Origin: Chloromonas sp. AAM2
Lineage: Eukaryota > Chlorophyta > Chlorophyceae > Chlamydomonadales > Chlamydomonadaceae
Assembly: GCA_004335635.1 (NCBI GenBank)
Contig: QAXH01003440.1
Location: forward strand, 1 to 64,000
Length of the DNA: 64,000 nt
Reading direction: 5' to 3'
Part shown: in pieces, positions 50,501-61,200 of the stretch
How positions within the stretch are numbered: position 1 is the first letter of the stretch
Layout: each line of letters begins with the position of its first letter
Position numbers and translations under genes: made by a program
Notes under the pieces: generated by a model
What the model was told of the DNA's origin: nothing
The model's database searches: none
What the model saw: the letters and a program-made list of their open reading frames with translations, nothing else

Positions 50501-53500
50501 AGTAACATAGGTGATTCCGAACAGTAACACACCAATGACACGTCCAAAAAACAAGTTGGCACGCCAATGGCAGGCCAATGACACACACGAATGGAGTACC
50601 AGGCTGATGGCATCCACAGCACCCGCATGCATGCCCAGCTGCTTGGGCACGCATCTGTCAGTCGACATCATCACTCTACACACGCAGTACTGGCCATACA
50701 CACAACCACATGTGCCTGACTTGTTGTTGCATCTGCTTGAAAACAGATGATCAGATCAGCTGCTTGCAAAGCCAGATAAGGCCCGGTAATCAATAACAAG
50801 AACTGACCGACCAACTGACCGACTCACTGAGTATACCGCCACATCGCCCTGGTGTGGCCCACAGGTTGTCGTCCCTGCCCCGGTGGTGCATGTGTCTGCC
50901 GTGGAGTGGGCGTCCATTCCAGCCCACCTACTGGGCGATGATGAAGGCTCTGATGGCCAGCAGCGGGACATTTACTGTGTGGAGGCAGTGCTCAGCAGTG
51001 TGTGCCTGGAGCCTCAGGTGTGTGTTGCTGGAGGTTGGGCTGGGGCAATAGGAGGTACAGGAAAGGATAGGTTGAAGTTTGCCCCTGTGGGGAGGCGTGT
51101 CAGAAGCTGGGTTGATTATATCCCATCAGCAAGGTGACTTGCAAGGCATGAATGCACTACTTGACAGCAACCTTGGATTGGGCCCCTCCTAGGCCTCACA
51201 TTCAAAATGCATCCTTGTAATACAACACTTCGCACAGCCTGGTGCCTGTCCTGTGTCTCATACGGCTAGTGCAAGCGAGCAAGGAGCAGCTTGTCAGTTT
51301 TACAATTCTGGCCTGCGCAGGTGGTCACGCTGACACTCAGCCCCACCACAATCCGTGACAGAATCACCCAGGCTGCAGTTCCTGATCAGCCCATTCCATC
51401 AGACACTACAAACGACCAGCAGCAGCAGGAGCGGCAGGAGCGGCAAGAGCGGCAGGAGCGGCAGGAGCGGCAGGAGCGGCAGGAGCGGCAGGAGCGGCAG
51501 GAACGGCAGGAGCGGCAGGAGCGGCAGGAACGGCAGGAGCAGCAGCAGACGCAGACGCAGCCACAGCAGGACAACCGTGACACAGTCTCTGAAGGAGCTT
51601 CAGAAGCACAGCACATGCACGTAATGCAGGCTGCAAGCAGCAGCACAGGCGTGCTCCACACTCAATTGGTGGCCTACTCAACCGACGGTACAGCCATTCC
51701 TGTGACCATAGCTCACATGGATCACGTGGGCAAGAAACGTGCAGCACATGGGTGCATGTCGGTGCCAGATGGGCCCTTGCTTGTGGACGTGTATGGGGCG
51801 TACGGCGTCCAGGACCCAGTGGCATACAACGAACTCAGGTGGGGCACGTGGAACCGTTACACCAGGTGGCAGCATACCGTACCAGACCATACATCTCATC
51901 CCGCAATAAGTAACCAATTGTTGGAGGGCGCGGGACCAAAAACCCAAATTTCGGCCATTTGCGGGAGGTCATTTTGCCCCCCTGCGGGATGAGATATGGT
52001 CTGTGCGGTACATCATCCCTCGGACGTACACGCTGTGGCATCTTGTCTCCGCTTTTCGAATGCACAAGCCATGGAGCTTCCTTCACCACCACCTCCTTTG
52101 CACTCCGGAAAGAGAGCAGGAACGGTGGCTGGGTAGCACTGCAAACGCTGCGGAATGAGCGTACCAGCCCCAGATCATTTCAACAATCCCACCAAGGAAA
52201 CGTTTGACACTGCTTTCTGCGAAAACAAAGGGTTAGGAAAAAATGGTCAGGGGTATGGTAACGCAAAGGCCAAAGAACGAGCGACACTGCCTTCATGAAT
52301 GAAACTGATGGATTTGAGGGTTCCATCTTGAAAGCATTTGCAGTGCCTTCTGCTCGCAGGTCTGTGCTGTTGCAGCGCGGCTGGTCCGTTGCCGTCCCCC
52401 ACATACGCGGTGGCGGGGGCGCACATGCGCTTGGGGATGTGGGCAGCCCACGCTGGCACCTGGCGGGCAGCGGGCGGGCGAAGGCACAGGGTGTGAGCGA
52501 CCTGTTGGCTGCGGCGGAGCTGCTGGTGGAGCAGGGCTGGGGCAGGAACGGCCAAGTCTGCATCTCCGCCACATCAGCAGGTACGCATGCGCGTGCCCTC
52601 ACATAAATAAGGTGTGCTGACTCACGTCATGAAGCGCTCAAGCTGGAATCAAGATCATATGAACGCACAGGGTTGGATCTCATCATGCTGGAACTGACAC
52701 CATCACTGTTACTTCGGTTTTGCGGCTGGTGGTGCGTGTGCTCCCTTCACTCGCGGTAGAAGTCTCATTTTCCTTTCACATGGATGTGATGTTTCTCATG
52801 GATAGCACTGCCCACCACACCGTTCCGACCGCGCAGTTCTCTGATCTAAAATCGGGCTCGCCGCCCATTCCTCGGCTGCCCAGTAGTTGAGTACCGGCCT
52901 GGCATGACTGGCTTTGCTCTTTGTCCCTGCCAGTCGAGTGCGTGACTGGCTTGGCTTCCCTCTGCAGGTGTGTGGGTGGCCTGCGCCGCGCTGCACCAGC
53001 GTCCCGCCCTCTTCCGTGCCGCCGTCCTGACCGTCCCACCGCTCGACCCCCTATCAGCGGTGGACAGCGGGCATGAACTGGGCGATGTGATGGGCTGCGC
53101 TGCGGACCGGGCGGCTGTGAAGAAATGGAGCCCTTTGGCCAATGTACCTGATGCTCATGCACTGGCTGATAGGATGATGGGAGGGAAGAGGAAGCCACGC
53201 CTGCAACAACAGCAGCAGCATCAGGGACAGCAGCAGCAACAACGGCAGCAGCAGCAGGGGCAGCAGGAACAGCAGCAGCTGAGGCAGCATGGTGAGAGGG
53301 TTTGGCCAGACATGATGATACGTGTGGGCATGTCTGACTATCGCGTCAACCCATGGGAGGCAATACAGTACGTGGCTGCCCTTCGCAACAGCATGCATGA
53401 GGCACAACAGCTGCTGGCTGGGACTAAGCGGCAGCAGCAGCAGCAGCGGCGGCCAGTTGTAAGATACAAGAAACACGTGTTGAGCAGAAAGCAGCAAGGT

Positions 53501-53698
53501 CAGAGTCCAAAATGGAGGCCATCACGTGCGCTGCATGGTGTGCATTTAGAGGCCATGCGTGGCTTTGCTGACGCTGCTGCTGACGTGAGGTTACTGCTGG
53601 TGGCACGGGACGGCGGGCATGATGCGTATGCCGACCCTGCAGGGTATGCACAGGCAGGGGCGTTTTTGATCACGTGCTATGCAGAGCCAGAGGCATGA
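47542..53698 (+). CDS. Oligopeptidase B/prolyl oligopeptidase-like serine peptidase (S9A)
   Basis: Alpha/beta-hydrolase peptidase with N-terminal beta-propeller. Exons: 47542-50466, 50865-51017, 51321-51838, 52360-52580, 52968-53698; 1515 residues against about 700-750 for the family. Recognisable blocks: SSEDQHAAQAYLHSEQAYT (family N-helix), RYGDYAYVQQQ, GEYYAYTDC, HTASGRDVFPPIKGVTG, LVDVYGAYG, LLQRGWSVAVPHIRGGGG, AAELLVEQGW. The triad is complete by position: S1271 in ISATSAGVWVA, D1396 in GMSDYRVNPWEA, H1490 in DGGHDAYADP. The elbow is ATSAG and not the usual GGSAGG, a substitution at the first Gly. The extra length is low complexity: Ala/Gln repeats, a Thr/Asp repeat, an Arg-Gln-Glu tract and poly-Gln between Ser and Asp. 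ATG 47542 is the first in frame; the N-terminus may be a transit peptide. TGTAA at 53843 follows. Confidence 0.85.
49889..50070. repeat. 21-bp coding minisatellite (S9 peptidase)
   Basis: Tandem units of TTGGACACGGTAACCGACAC plus C, encoding a seven-residue DTVTDTL repeat, decaying into related units up to 50070. In frame with the peptidase. Confidence 0.9.
51416..51548. repeat. 9-bp coding repeat (ERQ)n in S9 peptidase
   Basis: Thirteen or so CAGGAGCGG-type units encode Gln-Glu-Arg repeats within the third exon, probably a surface loop insertion. Confidence 0.9.
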
Positions 53699-55137
53699 GT
53701 TCTCAACGCTATTATACGAATTCGTGTGATTCATCGTTTCAACGCCACAAGTAGTGATGAAGTAGTGATAAAGACAGCCCTCAAGTGCCTTGACATAGCC
53801 CAGCTAAGTGCTCGACGCATGAAGGCCAGGCATGGGGTTTTGTGTAATTACATTTGGAACAGAAGCATTTGCTACGACTTATACGCCGGGCAGAAACTTG
53901 TGTGATGTATAGCGTCCCCACGGCTGGAGTACCAGTAAGCCCCTAAGCCCCTAACCTAACCCTAACCCAGTACCAACGGCTGCTCACAAAAGCTTTGACA
54001 GAGCGTCTTCATTGTCAGCTAATGAACTCAGCTAATCACGAGCCGAGGGATGCACTTGCAAGAAGTGCATAGGATTGGCAAGGCATTTAGCTAGGCTGAC
54101 TTTCCTACCGGTATGCTGCTCAAGGTCTGCCTGACATTGCAATTTGGCAATGGAATTTTACCAATGTTCAAATGGAAACCTCTCTGATGGCTACGTGAGT
54201 GTGGAGGTGCAACTGGCTGCAGGGGTGCCAACTGCTGCACGATGTGGATGGCTGTTCTCGCACAACTGCATGCAGACGGCAGCTGAGAACAGACTCTGAG
54301 TTGAAGATTCTTCTCGGGGCAGTGTCAAGCTGTATGCAGATAGCTGTTGAAAACTGACTGCTGTTGTAAGACACTGTGTTTGACAACACCTGCTGCGCAA
54401 ACACACAGCTTGCCGACGCCCAGCCAAACGCAAGTTACAAGTGCACAGTGTGTAAACCCAAAACTAAGTGAACACAATGGCCAACGGAGCTGCGTCCCCA
54501 CAGAATCGCAATTGAAGCATGCACCCGAGCAAGTAAAAGCATACCAGGCAGACTCGCCATCCTGCATACTGTGTGCACTGCGGCACACCAAGCACCAACA
54601 CACATGTCGCAATAATGGTCAAAATACTTGCCGCGTATACTGTCTACACATCTTGAGCAAAACGGACACACTGCCCTGTGTAATAGTCAGATCTAACACG
54701 TCACACAGCTGTGCTCGGTAAACCACTTGTCAGTGTTCTTTTGAAAGTGGTATGCCAGCAGGCTGTCATGCACAAGCAACCCTGTAGGCTGGGCGACAGA
54801 CACGTGCTGCATGCACTGCAAGTTGCCTGGCAAATCCGAAGGCATCCAAAACGGAATTGACCTCACTGTGCGTGTTCAAACGTCCATAGCGCAACAGCAA
54901 CTGACGTGTAAAGTTCAGCATGAAAGACTGCATGTCAATGGTAGGCAAGGTTGGCAGCTGTGCAGTTTGGCACATGGCAGCTGTGCAGTTTGGCACATGG
55001 CAGCTGTGCAGTTTGGCACATGGCAGCTGCATGTCATTGCATGATGTGCACTGCCCTTACCCATGACAACGTGGAAAGGTTGGAGTCAGATAAGGTGCGC
55101 ATGCGCCCTGGACGTGGCTGGCTGCAAGGTGGCACGC
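53699..55137. other. Intergenic region between converging genes
   Basis: Contains telomere-like CCCTAACCTAACCCTAACCC at about 53948-53967 and a 23-bp minisatellite (unit GGCAGCTGTGCAGTTTGGCA plus CAT) at 54954-55028. No gene was seen. Confidence 0.6.
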
Positions 55138-55875
55138 TCATGCCATTGAGTCAATCAGGCTGGCACGCATATCGTTGACTATGTTCATTGGATGCGCGTC
55201 TCTGAGCTTGAATACGCTTTCGATGACTGAGAGCTCCGTGGATGTTGTATCTAACCCGCAGAAGGCGGCCCAATCATTGACCACGAGCCCGGCGGCGATG
55301 ACGTCGCTGCCGCGGTTAACTGTGCCCGCAACCAGCGGGATCTGCAACAGTGACGAAAGCTCGTCCAGGTCTTCTATGCTGGTCTTCGGATGCACCATCC
55401 CCCCTTGATTGCTGAAGCTGCAGTAGCTGCCAACCAGAACGTTGTTCGCCACGGTTTGCCGGAACACCTCCACCCCCAACACATCCGCAATGATCTCCTC
55501 TGTCTCGCGATCTATGTCGGGGTGAATGAGCGCCACATAGTCGTTGCATGCTACGCAGTTGCCCAGCGCTGACAGCCGCTCATCAATCCGCTGCACTGCC
55601 ACTTCGTCGGGTAAGCTATTACGGATCTGCATGAGCTCCTGGTCGCTGCATGTGTTGGGCAGCAGCAGCCCGTTCTTGTTGCCGACTGTCAATCGCCCAA
55701 CAAGTCGCGTGCCAGCAATGGATGACTTGATGACAGGGATGTGGTCAGCCAGCTCCGCCTCAAACACGCTGTAGAAGTTTTCAGCGCCGCCTAGGGCTAC
55801 GATGCAGTAGGCGTTGGTCAGCTTTGCAAACACGCCTACGTCGTTGCTGTTCTCAAACTGACAGCGGCTCGCCAT
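55138..55875 (-). CDS. EIF6: Eukaryotic translation initiation factor 6
   Basis: Anti-association factor that binds 60S subunits in the nucleus and cytoplasm and is needed for ribosome biogenesis. A single exon of 245 codons plus stop, the standard length. It begins [20 protein letters not shown] with the conserved [20 protein letters not shown], then [77 protein letters not shown] and [16 protein letters not shown]. It ends [10 protein letters not shown], without the longer Ser-rich tail of animal eIF6. No frameshift or missing block is present. It is the only intronless gene in a window where all others have introns. Confidence 0.96.
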   Translation of the reverse strand: MASRCQFENSNDVGVFAKLTNAYCIVALGGAENFYSVFEAELADHIPVIKSSIAGTRLVGRLTVGNKNGLLLPNTCSDQELMQIRNSLPDEVAVQRIDERLSALGNCVACNDYVALIHPDIDRETEEIIADVLGVEVFRQTVANNVLVGSYCSFSNQGGMVHPKTSIEDLDELSSLLQIPLVAGTVNRGSDVIAAGLVVNDWAAFCGLDTTSTELSVIESVFKLRDAHPMNIVNDMRASLIDSMA

Positions 55876-56199
55876 GCTGTCGTTGGGAGAGAAGGGTCTG
55901 AGTGTGATGGGTAGACCAGGGCTTGTAAGGGCTTTGAGAAGGAGAATGCAAGAAGTGTTGAGAGGCGACGTAATTGTCTTTGAATTGTGTGAAGGTCCAG
56001 TGGTTCACCGCACCTCCAGATACAGAGGGTTTTTGCCGTTACTGCATGGGCCCTCATGGGCCGCCAGCGCCGCCCTGGTTGTTAGCTCCTCGTTCTCTTA
56101 AAACGCACAAGTTCAAGATCCATGTCATGTTGGCCTGAGTCTGTAGCCATTGGCTACACACCGGAAGGCGTGTTACGCCAATACGCCCCTTCAGTGTTT

Positions 56200-56300
56200 C
56201 AATTATTGAATGATCTCCTAGCCTGTGTTGAGTTTGCCATCAACAACAGTTGGCAAAACTGGTTCTTTTGGGTGAGTCATGGTCAGCACCCTGTCATCTG
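56200..56300 (+). pseudogene. Ty3/gypsy integrase relic
   Basis: The plus frame reads LLACVEFAINNSWQN, then WVSHGQHPV. The A-E-F-A-x-N-N-S-x..G-x-x-P-F..N-Y-G-x-H-P block is characteristic of the end of the integrase core in chromovirus-type LTR retrotransposons. The middle is altered, and no adjacent polyprotein sequence survives. Confidence 0.6.
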
Positions 56301-58244
56301 CTGTAATTATGTGCACATCCAGTCTGAGATCATGACTCAGGTATGTCCTCATCACAAGTGGTGCCTCCTTCGCATTGACGAAGTTTCAGCGTCCTGATGT
56401 ACAGGAAGCAAGTCGGAAGGTCGGCACAACGCACAGGCCTTGAAGATGGTCCCTGGCGGAGCAATTTCCAAGTTTGACGGCACATGAATGCCTGCCGGTC
56501 ACGGTAACCCTCAGGTGCTGATGAACAGCGCACGGCAAAGTAAAGTAGTGTGATAGTGTCACTCTGACGTGAGGGTTACACTTTGCCAATCAGAGCTTGT
56601 TTGTGACTGACTGTTGAGACTGACAGACTGTTGCACCCTTTGCCACTGGTTGCACCCTTTGCCACTGCTTGTCTGTTTTGACTGACCAAGCGTGACATTT
56701 GGTAGCATGACGCTCAGAGCATGCAGTCGGATGCTGGGCTTTTGATACACTCGCCGCTGAATGTAAGCACAGAAGATGCACCCTGTTGAATTAGTACTGA
56801 CCGCAAAGCCCTCGTTTTCTATGAACAAGGTGCGTCCAAGGGCAAGGAGGCAACAGGACGTGATGTGACTTCTCCAGGCATGTATTCTTGAGCCCGGTAT
56901 GCTCACAATAAACACATTGATTGCCGTATGCTTACAATAAACACATGCTGACTGCTGAGCCTGCGTACACATTTGCTGGAGCTGATTGTGCTGGCCTGAC
57001 ACTCAGACTCTGAGAGGCAAAAAGACTCTGTGACAACGACAAGCAGGCCCGGAGGCATTGTTCCACACGCGTGTTGAGCAGCTTCAGTCTGCCAAGTTAG
57101 TTATCGCCATGACAGATCACAGGCCTGATCGTGTTGCAGCTTGGCCAAGAGTGAAGCAGTGACTGCAGGGTTGTGAACATTTTAAAATGCTCAATCGACA
57201 TTGAGCCTCCAGGCCTGACCAGGGCAGATATATCATCGATACATTTGGCTGCAAACACATCAAACCCGTCATGTGCCACACATTGACGCCTTGACATGGG
57301 GTCGCCAGCCCTTTGCCGTGTGCCATGACAGCGGAAGGGGTCAATCTCATACTGCACAAGACCATGTCCAGATGTATCGAGGTTTAGTTACAGTGTGAAC
57401 CCATCCCTCATCCTCCTGCTATCAAAAGTTGTCATTTGTCTCGCACACTCCATTGCAGCAGCACCAGCAGGTTGAGAGACGATGAAACACCAAGAGCGGT
57501 TCATCTAAAGCACACCAGGCTGCAGGCTGTCACACCAGCTCCTCTGCAACAGTCATATACATTGATATGCGCCTGACAAATCGTTGTCCAGCAAGAAGGA
57601 GCAGCCTTTGCAGGTATTAAGGTAGGACCTTCTGGTCGGCAAAGAAGACGAAGATGAGGGAATTAGAAGAGGGCAAAAGTGCTGACAAAAAGGGAGTCAA
57701 TAACGGTCAGTTTTCAAGACCTAATAAGACTGCAGTCACCATGAGAATCACAGGGCGATGCATCTGAACCATGTATTTGATTGCCCCACACCAAGAGAGC
57801 TGTCTGCAAGATCCTACCCAGACAAATAAGGGAACAAGCTCGTCAAGTTTTGTGTGTGTTGTGTTGCAAATCATGGGAAAATAGGAGGCTGTACCTGGCC
57901 TCTGTAATGGCGCTCGGCATTCATTGAATCCCCTTTGCCTGTAAAATGTAGCGGCTGTCGCGCTTGCAAATCACTTGGTGCCAAACCGTCGGCATGAACA
58001 CTGGGGTCTCTGCATCCCCTGTGCAACAATGTCGCTAGCCTGATGTCAGTGGCCTAATTGACAATTCCAAGAGATGCAGCTTGCTGCAGCTTCCCTGGAT
58101 ACTTGGCTCCTGCAACGACAGAAACCCGCTTGACAGCTCAGTCCGCGTCCCACGTTATCATTCACAGCAGCCGGACAACTGTCAATTCCAGCAAGTAATG
58201 CACAACTCGAGTGTTGGCGGTTGTAGTGAGGGGTCTGTGAACCT
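56301..58244. other. Intergenic / 3' flank of H+-ATPase gene
   Basis: No supported exon was seen. Short direct repeats occur at 56632-56664 (TGTTGCACCCTTTGCCACTG, then GTTGCACCCTTTGCCACTG) and at 56906-56945 (CACAATAAACACATTGATTG, then TTACAATAAACACATGCTGA). Confidence 0.5.
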
Positions 58245-61200
58245 TCAAACTTCTTTGCTGGTGATTTCCATGGACTTGCGAGATGGAATGCTGGAGGCAG
58301 CACCGCCATCTTGGGAGGCCTTCAACACAGCTGAGCGGCGCGCCAGCTGCATGCTGCGGGCTGGATCGTTTGCAATGACAGTACCAGTGGAGTCCCTCTT
58401 GACGGGCTGGATGGCAGCACTGGCGCGGTCCAGGACGGCTGACACTGGTTTGGACATGGAAGCACGGCCAAGAGGGTTGCTGTGGGTGCCTGCGACCATG
58501 CCGGCTGGGCCTGTGTAGACCTCGCCCTTGCTGCTGCGCTCCAGACGCTTCTGGCCCTTCTGCCAGCTGATCTGCGACCAAGCAACCGACAGCAGACAAA
58601 GCACAATTAGAGAATTAGAAAACTGCAAATAGAGAACTGCAGATGATCTCGTTAACAAGGTTGCATGTCAGCACGTTAAGCTGGCCATGACATGACTGCA
58701 AGACGTGAAATGTGGCGCACATGCCAGGGCATGCCATGCATTTGCTAGTGACAACAAAAGTCATTCCTAGCACAGAATGTCTGTAACTGCGTACCTGGTC
58801 ACGGAAACCGTCTTCGTTGAGAATCCAGCACATGATCCACTTAATTCCATCCAAGGGAATGTACCAGATAGCCGACCAGATCCAAGCGACAATCACATAG
58901 CCACTGCAGGGCACCAGGAGCGTACAACTTATCAGTTCAAGTGAACAGGCAAGAATGTATGGGCAAACGCCAGGACAGTTAAGTCTAGACATTGTTTCAG
59001 CCATGTACTGATTATGGGATGATGAGACGCGTACGACCATGCTTTGCAAAGCCTAAACCTGGCACCAGTTCGTGCCACTTGCAGACTCTCCCTCCTGCCC
59101 CCTCCACAGCGTTCACTCACGTGCAGCCGATGACTGAAGCAGTGAACTCAGACTCAGTCTGGGCCTGGGGCACCTCATGGCTGTCGAAGAAGAGAACCTG
59201 CATGCATATCAGACCAACACAGCATTTGGTTTCGTTCGCCTTATGTTTACTCTTGGTGCTCTTGCCTCTACTGCGCTTGATTGGACGTTTTCGTACAATC
59301 AGCGCCACCACATGGCTGGCATTTCCAACAAACACAGTAGTACCAATTGCGCGCACACGTGCATGCCCATGCAGACGAACACTCACCGGTCCTCCAGTGG
59401 ACAGACCACAGAACTGGCAGTCAGTGAAACGCTCGCGTGGTGGTGCATAGCCACCAAAGCCAAAGATACCGATGAGAGTGGCGCCGAGCTGAGCGAGGAG
59501 GAAGGCAATGTAGGTGAAGCTGCCGGCGCGCTGGATCAGAGACCAGCCCTGGTGGCGCACGACGAAGACCAGAGCCTGACCGGAAACTGACACTTGCACG
59601 TACAGGAAGGTACGGGTCATAGCACCACGGATGTACTTCTGCTCCACCTTGCACTGCTCAAGGATGCTGGCATAGAACTGAACCTGCGGGTAAGAACCGT
59701 CAGCAAACCTTGTTGGAGACAAATTGACAGCTGATGCACTGATTGTAAAGACGACAAGCCTGGACTAAAAGATCAAACAATCGTGCAGGCGGTGGCTATG
59801 CTGAGTTTGCTGAGGCACAGTGAAAAGCGTTAATTGCCATGAACGCCATTAGCAACTCAGCTGCAATGCGTTCAACAACTCACATCAGGGTATGGCAGGA
59901 GATACTTGTTGGTGTTGCTGTCGGTTGCGGGGTTGAAGGGGCTGTTGAAGCACCTCTCCGCCTGCCTGTAGTAGTTGGGAAGAGCGCAGATGGATGCGTC
60001 TGGGTTCTGGCCCTGCGTGTGGACAAGTACACAGAAAACAGCTTGGGGTTAATTGGCACCACACTGCCTTGCGTTACATTGTACAAATCATGGCAGGCGC
60101 CGCGTCAACCCATACACAGGGTCACGCAGAGAAACATGCAGTGCACAGCAGGGAGTGTGGCATGCCACAGCGGAAGAACTGCTTTTGTGAATGGGAACAC
60201 GTTCCATTGCTCTTACCGGGAAGTCCTGAGCAATCTTGTTCTCACACCATGTGATGAGCCTCGAGTCCTGGTCGTTGAGGGAGAACAAGGGGGTGTGGTC
60301 CTCAAACCAGGTGGTCTTGACCGCAGTCTGGTACCTGCAGGAACAGAGAGACCAGGAACAACTCTCAAACAACAGAGGTGCCATGGGTCCATTGAAATTC
60401 AGGTAATGGCTCGCAGTCTGAACTGAACTGAAGCTGCCACTCATAAAGACTTCCCAAGGGTACAACAGAGGTGCTTGCACAAGGAGCCCAAACGACACTG
60501 ACGTGCCAGTCACTCACAGTGCCCATGTGGAGAGTGTCAGGTACAGGCCGTAGACGATGCCCATGAGGAAGATGTTCTTCAGGTCCCATGCGTTGGGCAG
60601 CTTGGAGGGCACCACGCGGTCCTTGGCCAAGGCAATCATGGCGCCATCGTTGAACACGGCAAGAATCACAATCAGAATGGTGGGGAAGTACCTGCAAAGC
60701 AAAAACAGGGCAGCAAATGTTTGTGACGAGCCATGCCAGACTTTGCATAATGGTGATTCGACTTGATTCCACCAACTGGGTTCAGGCCTTGTGCGGTACC
60801 TTCCCCTGCCCAGGCAGTCTAAAGGTACTCACCAGTCGTAGATGACAGTCAGCAGGCCAAAGGTGAAGCAGATACGGAAGGTCATGGAGACTGTGTACTT
60901 GGAGTAAGTGGTCATGCGCTGGAAGATCTTGCGAGCACCGATGACAGCTGTGACAATGGTGGAGAGACCGGGCTCGGTCAGCACGATGTCGGCAGCACCG
61001 CGGGCAGCATCGGTGGCACCATGCACAGCAATACCCACGTCGGCCTTCTTCAGAGCTGGGGCGTCGTTCACACCATCACCCTGAGCAAGCAAACACAAGG
61101 TCACACTTGTCAGACATGCTTGCTAGACGTCTTACAAGCTCGCTAGTATGTCTTACATGCTTGCTAGCACGTCTCAGCACAATAGCTGCAATGTTGCTAG

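Noticed and set aside
51386..51825. Minus-strand frames rich in Arg-Ser-Cys or Ala-Pro
   Set aside because: Shadows of the (ERQ)n coding repeat of the plus-strand peptidase.
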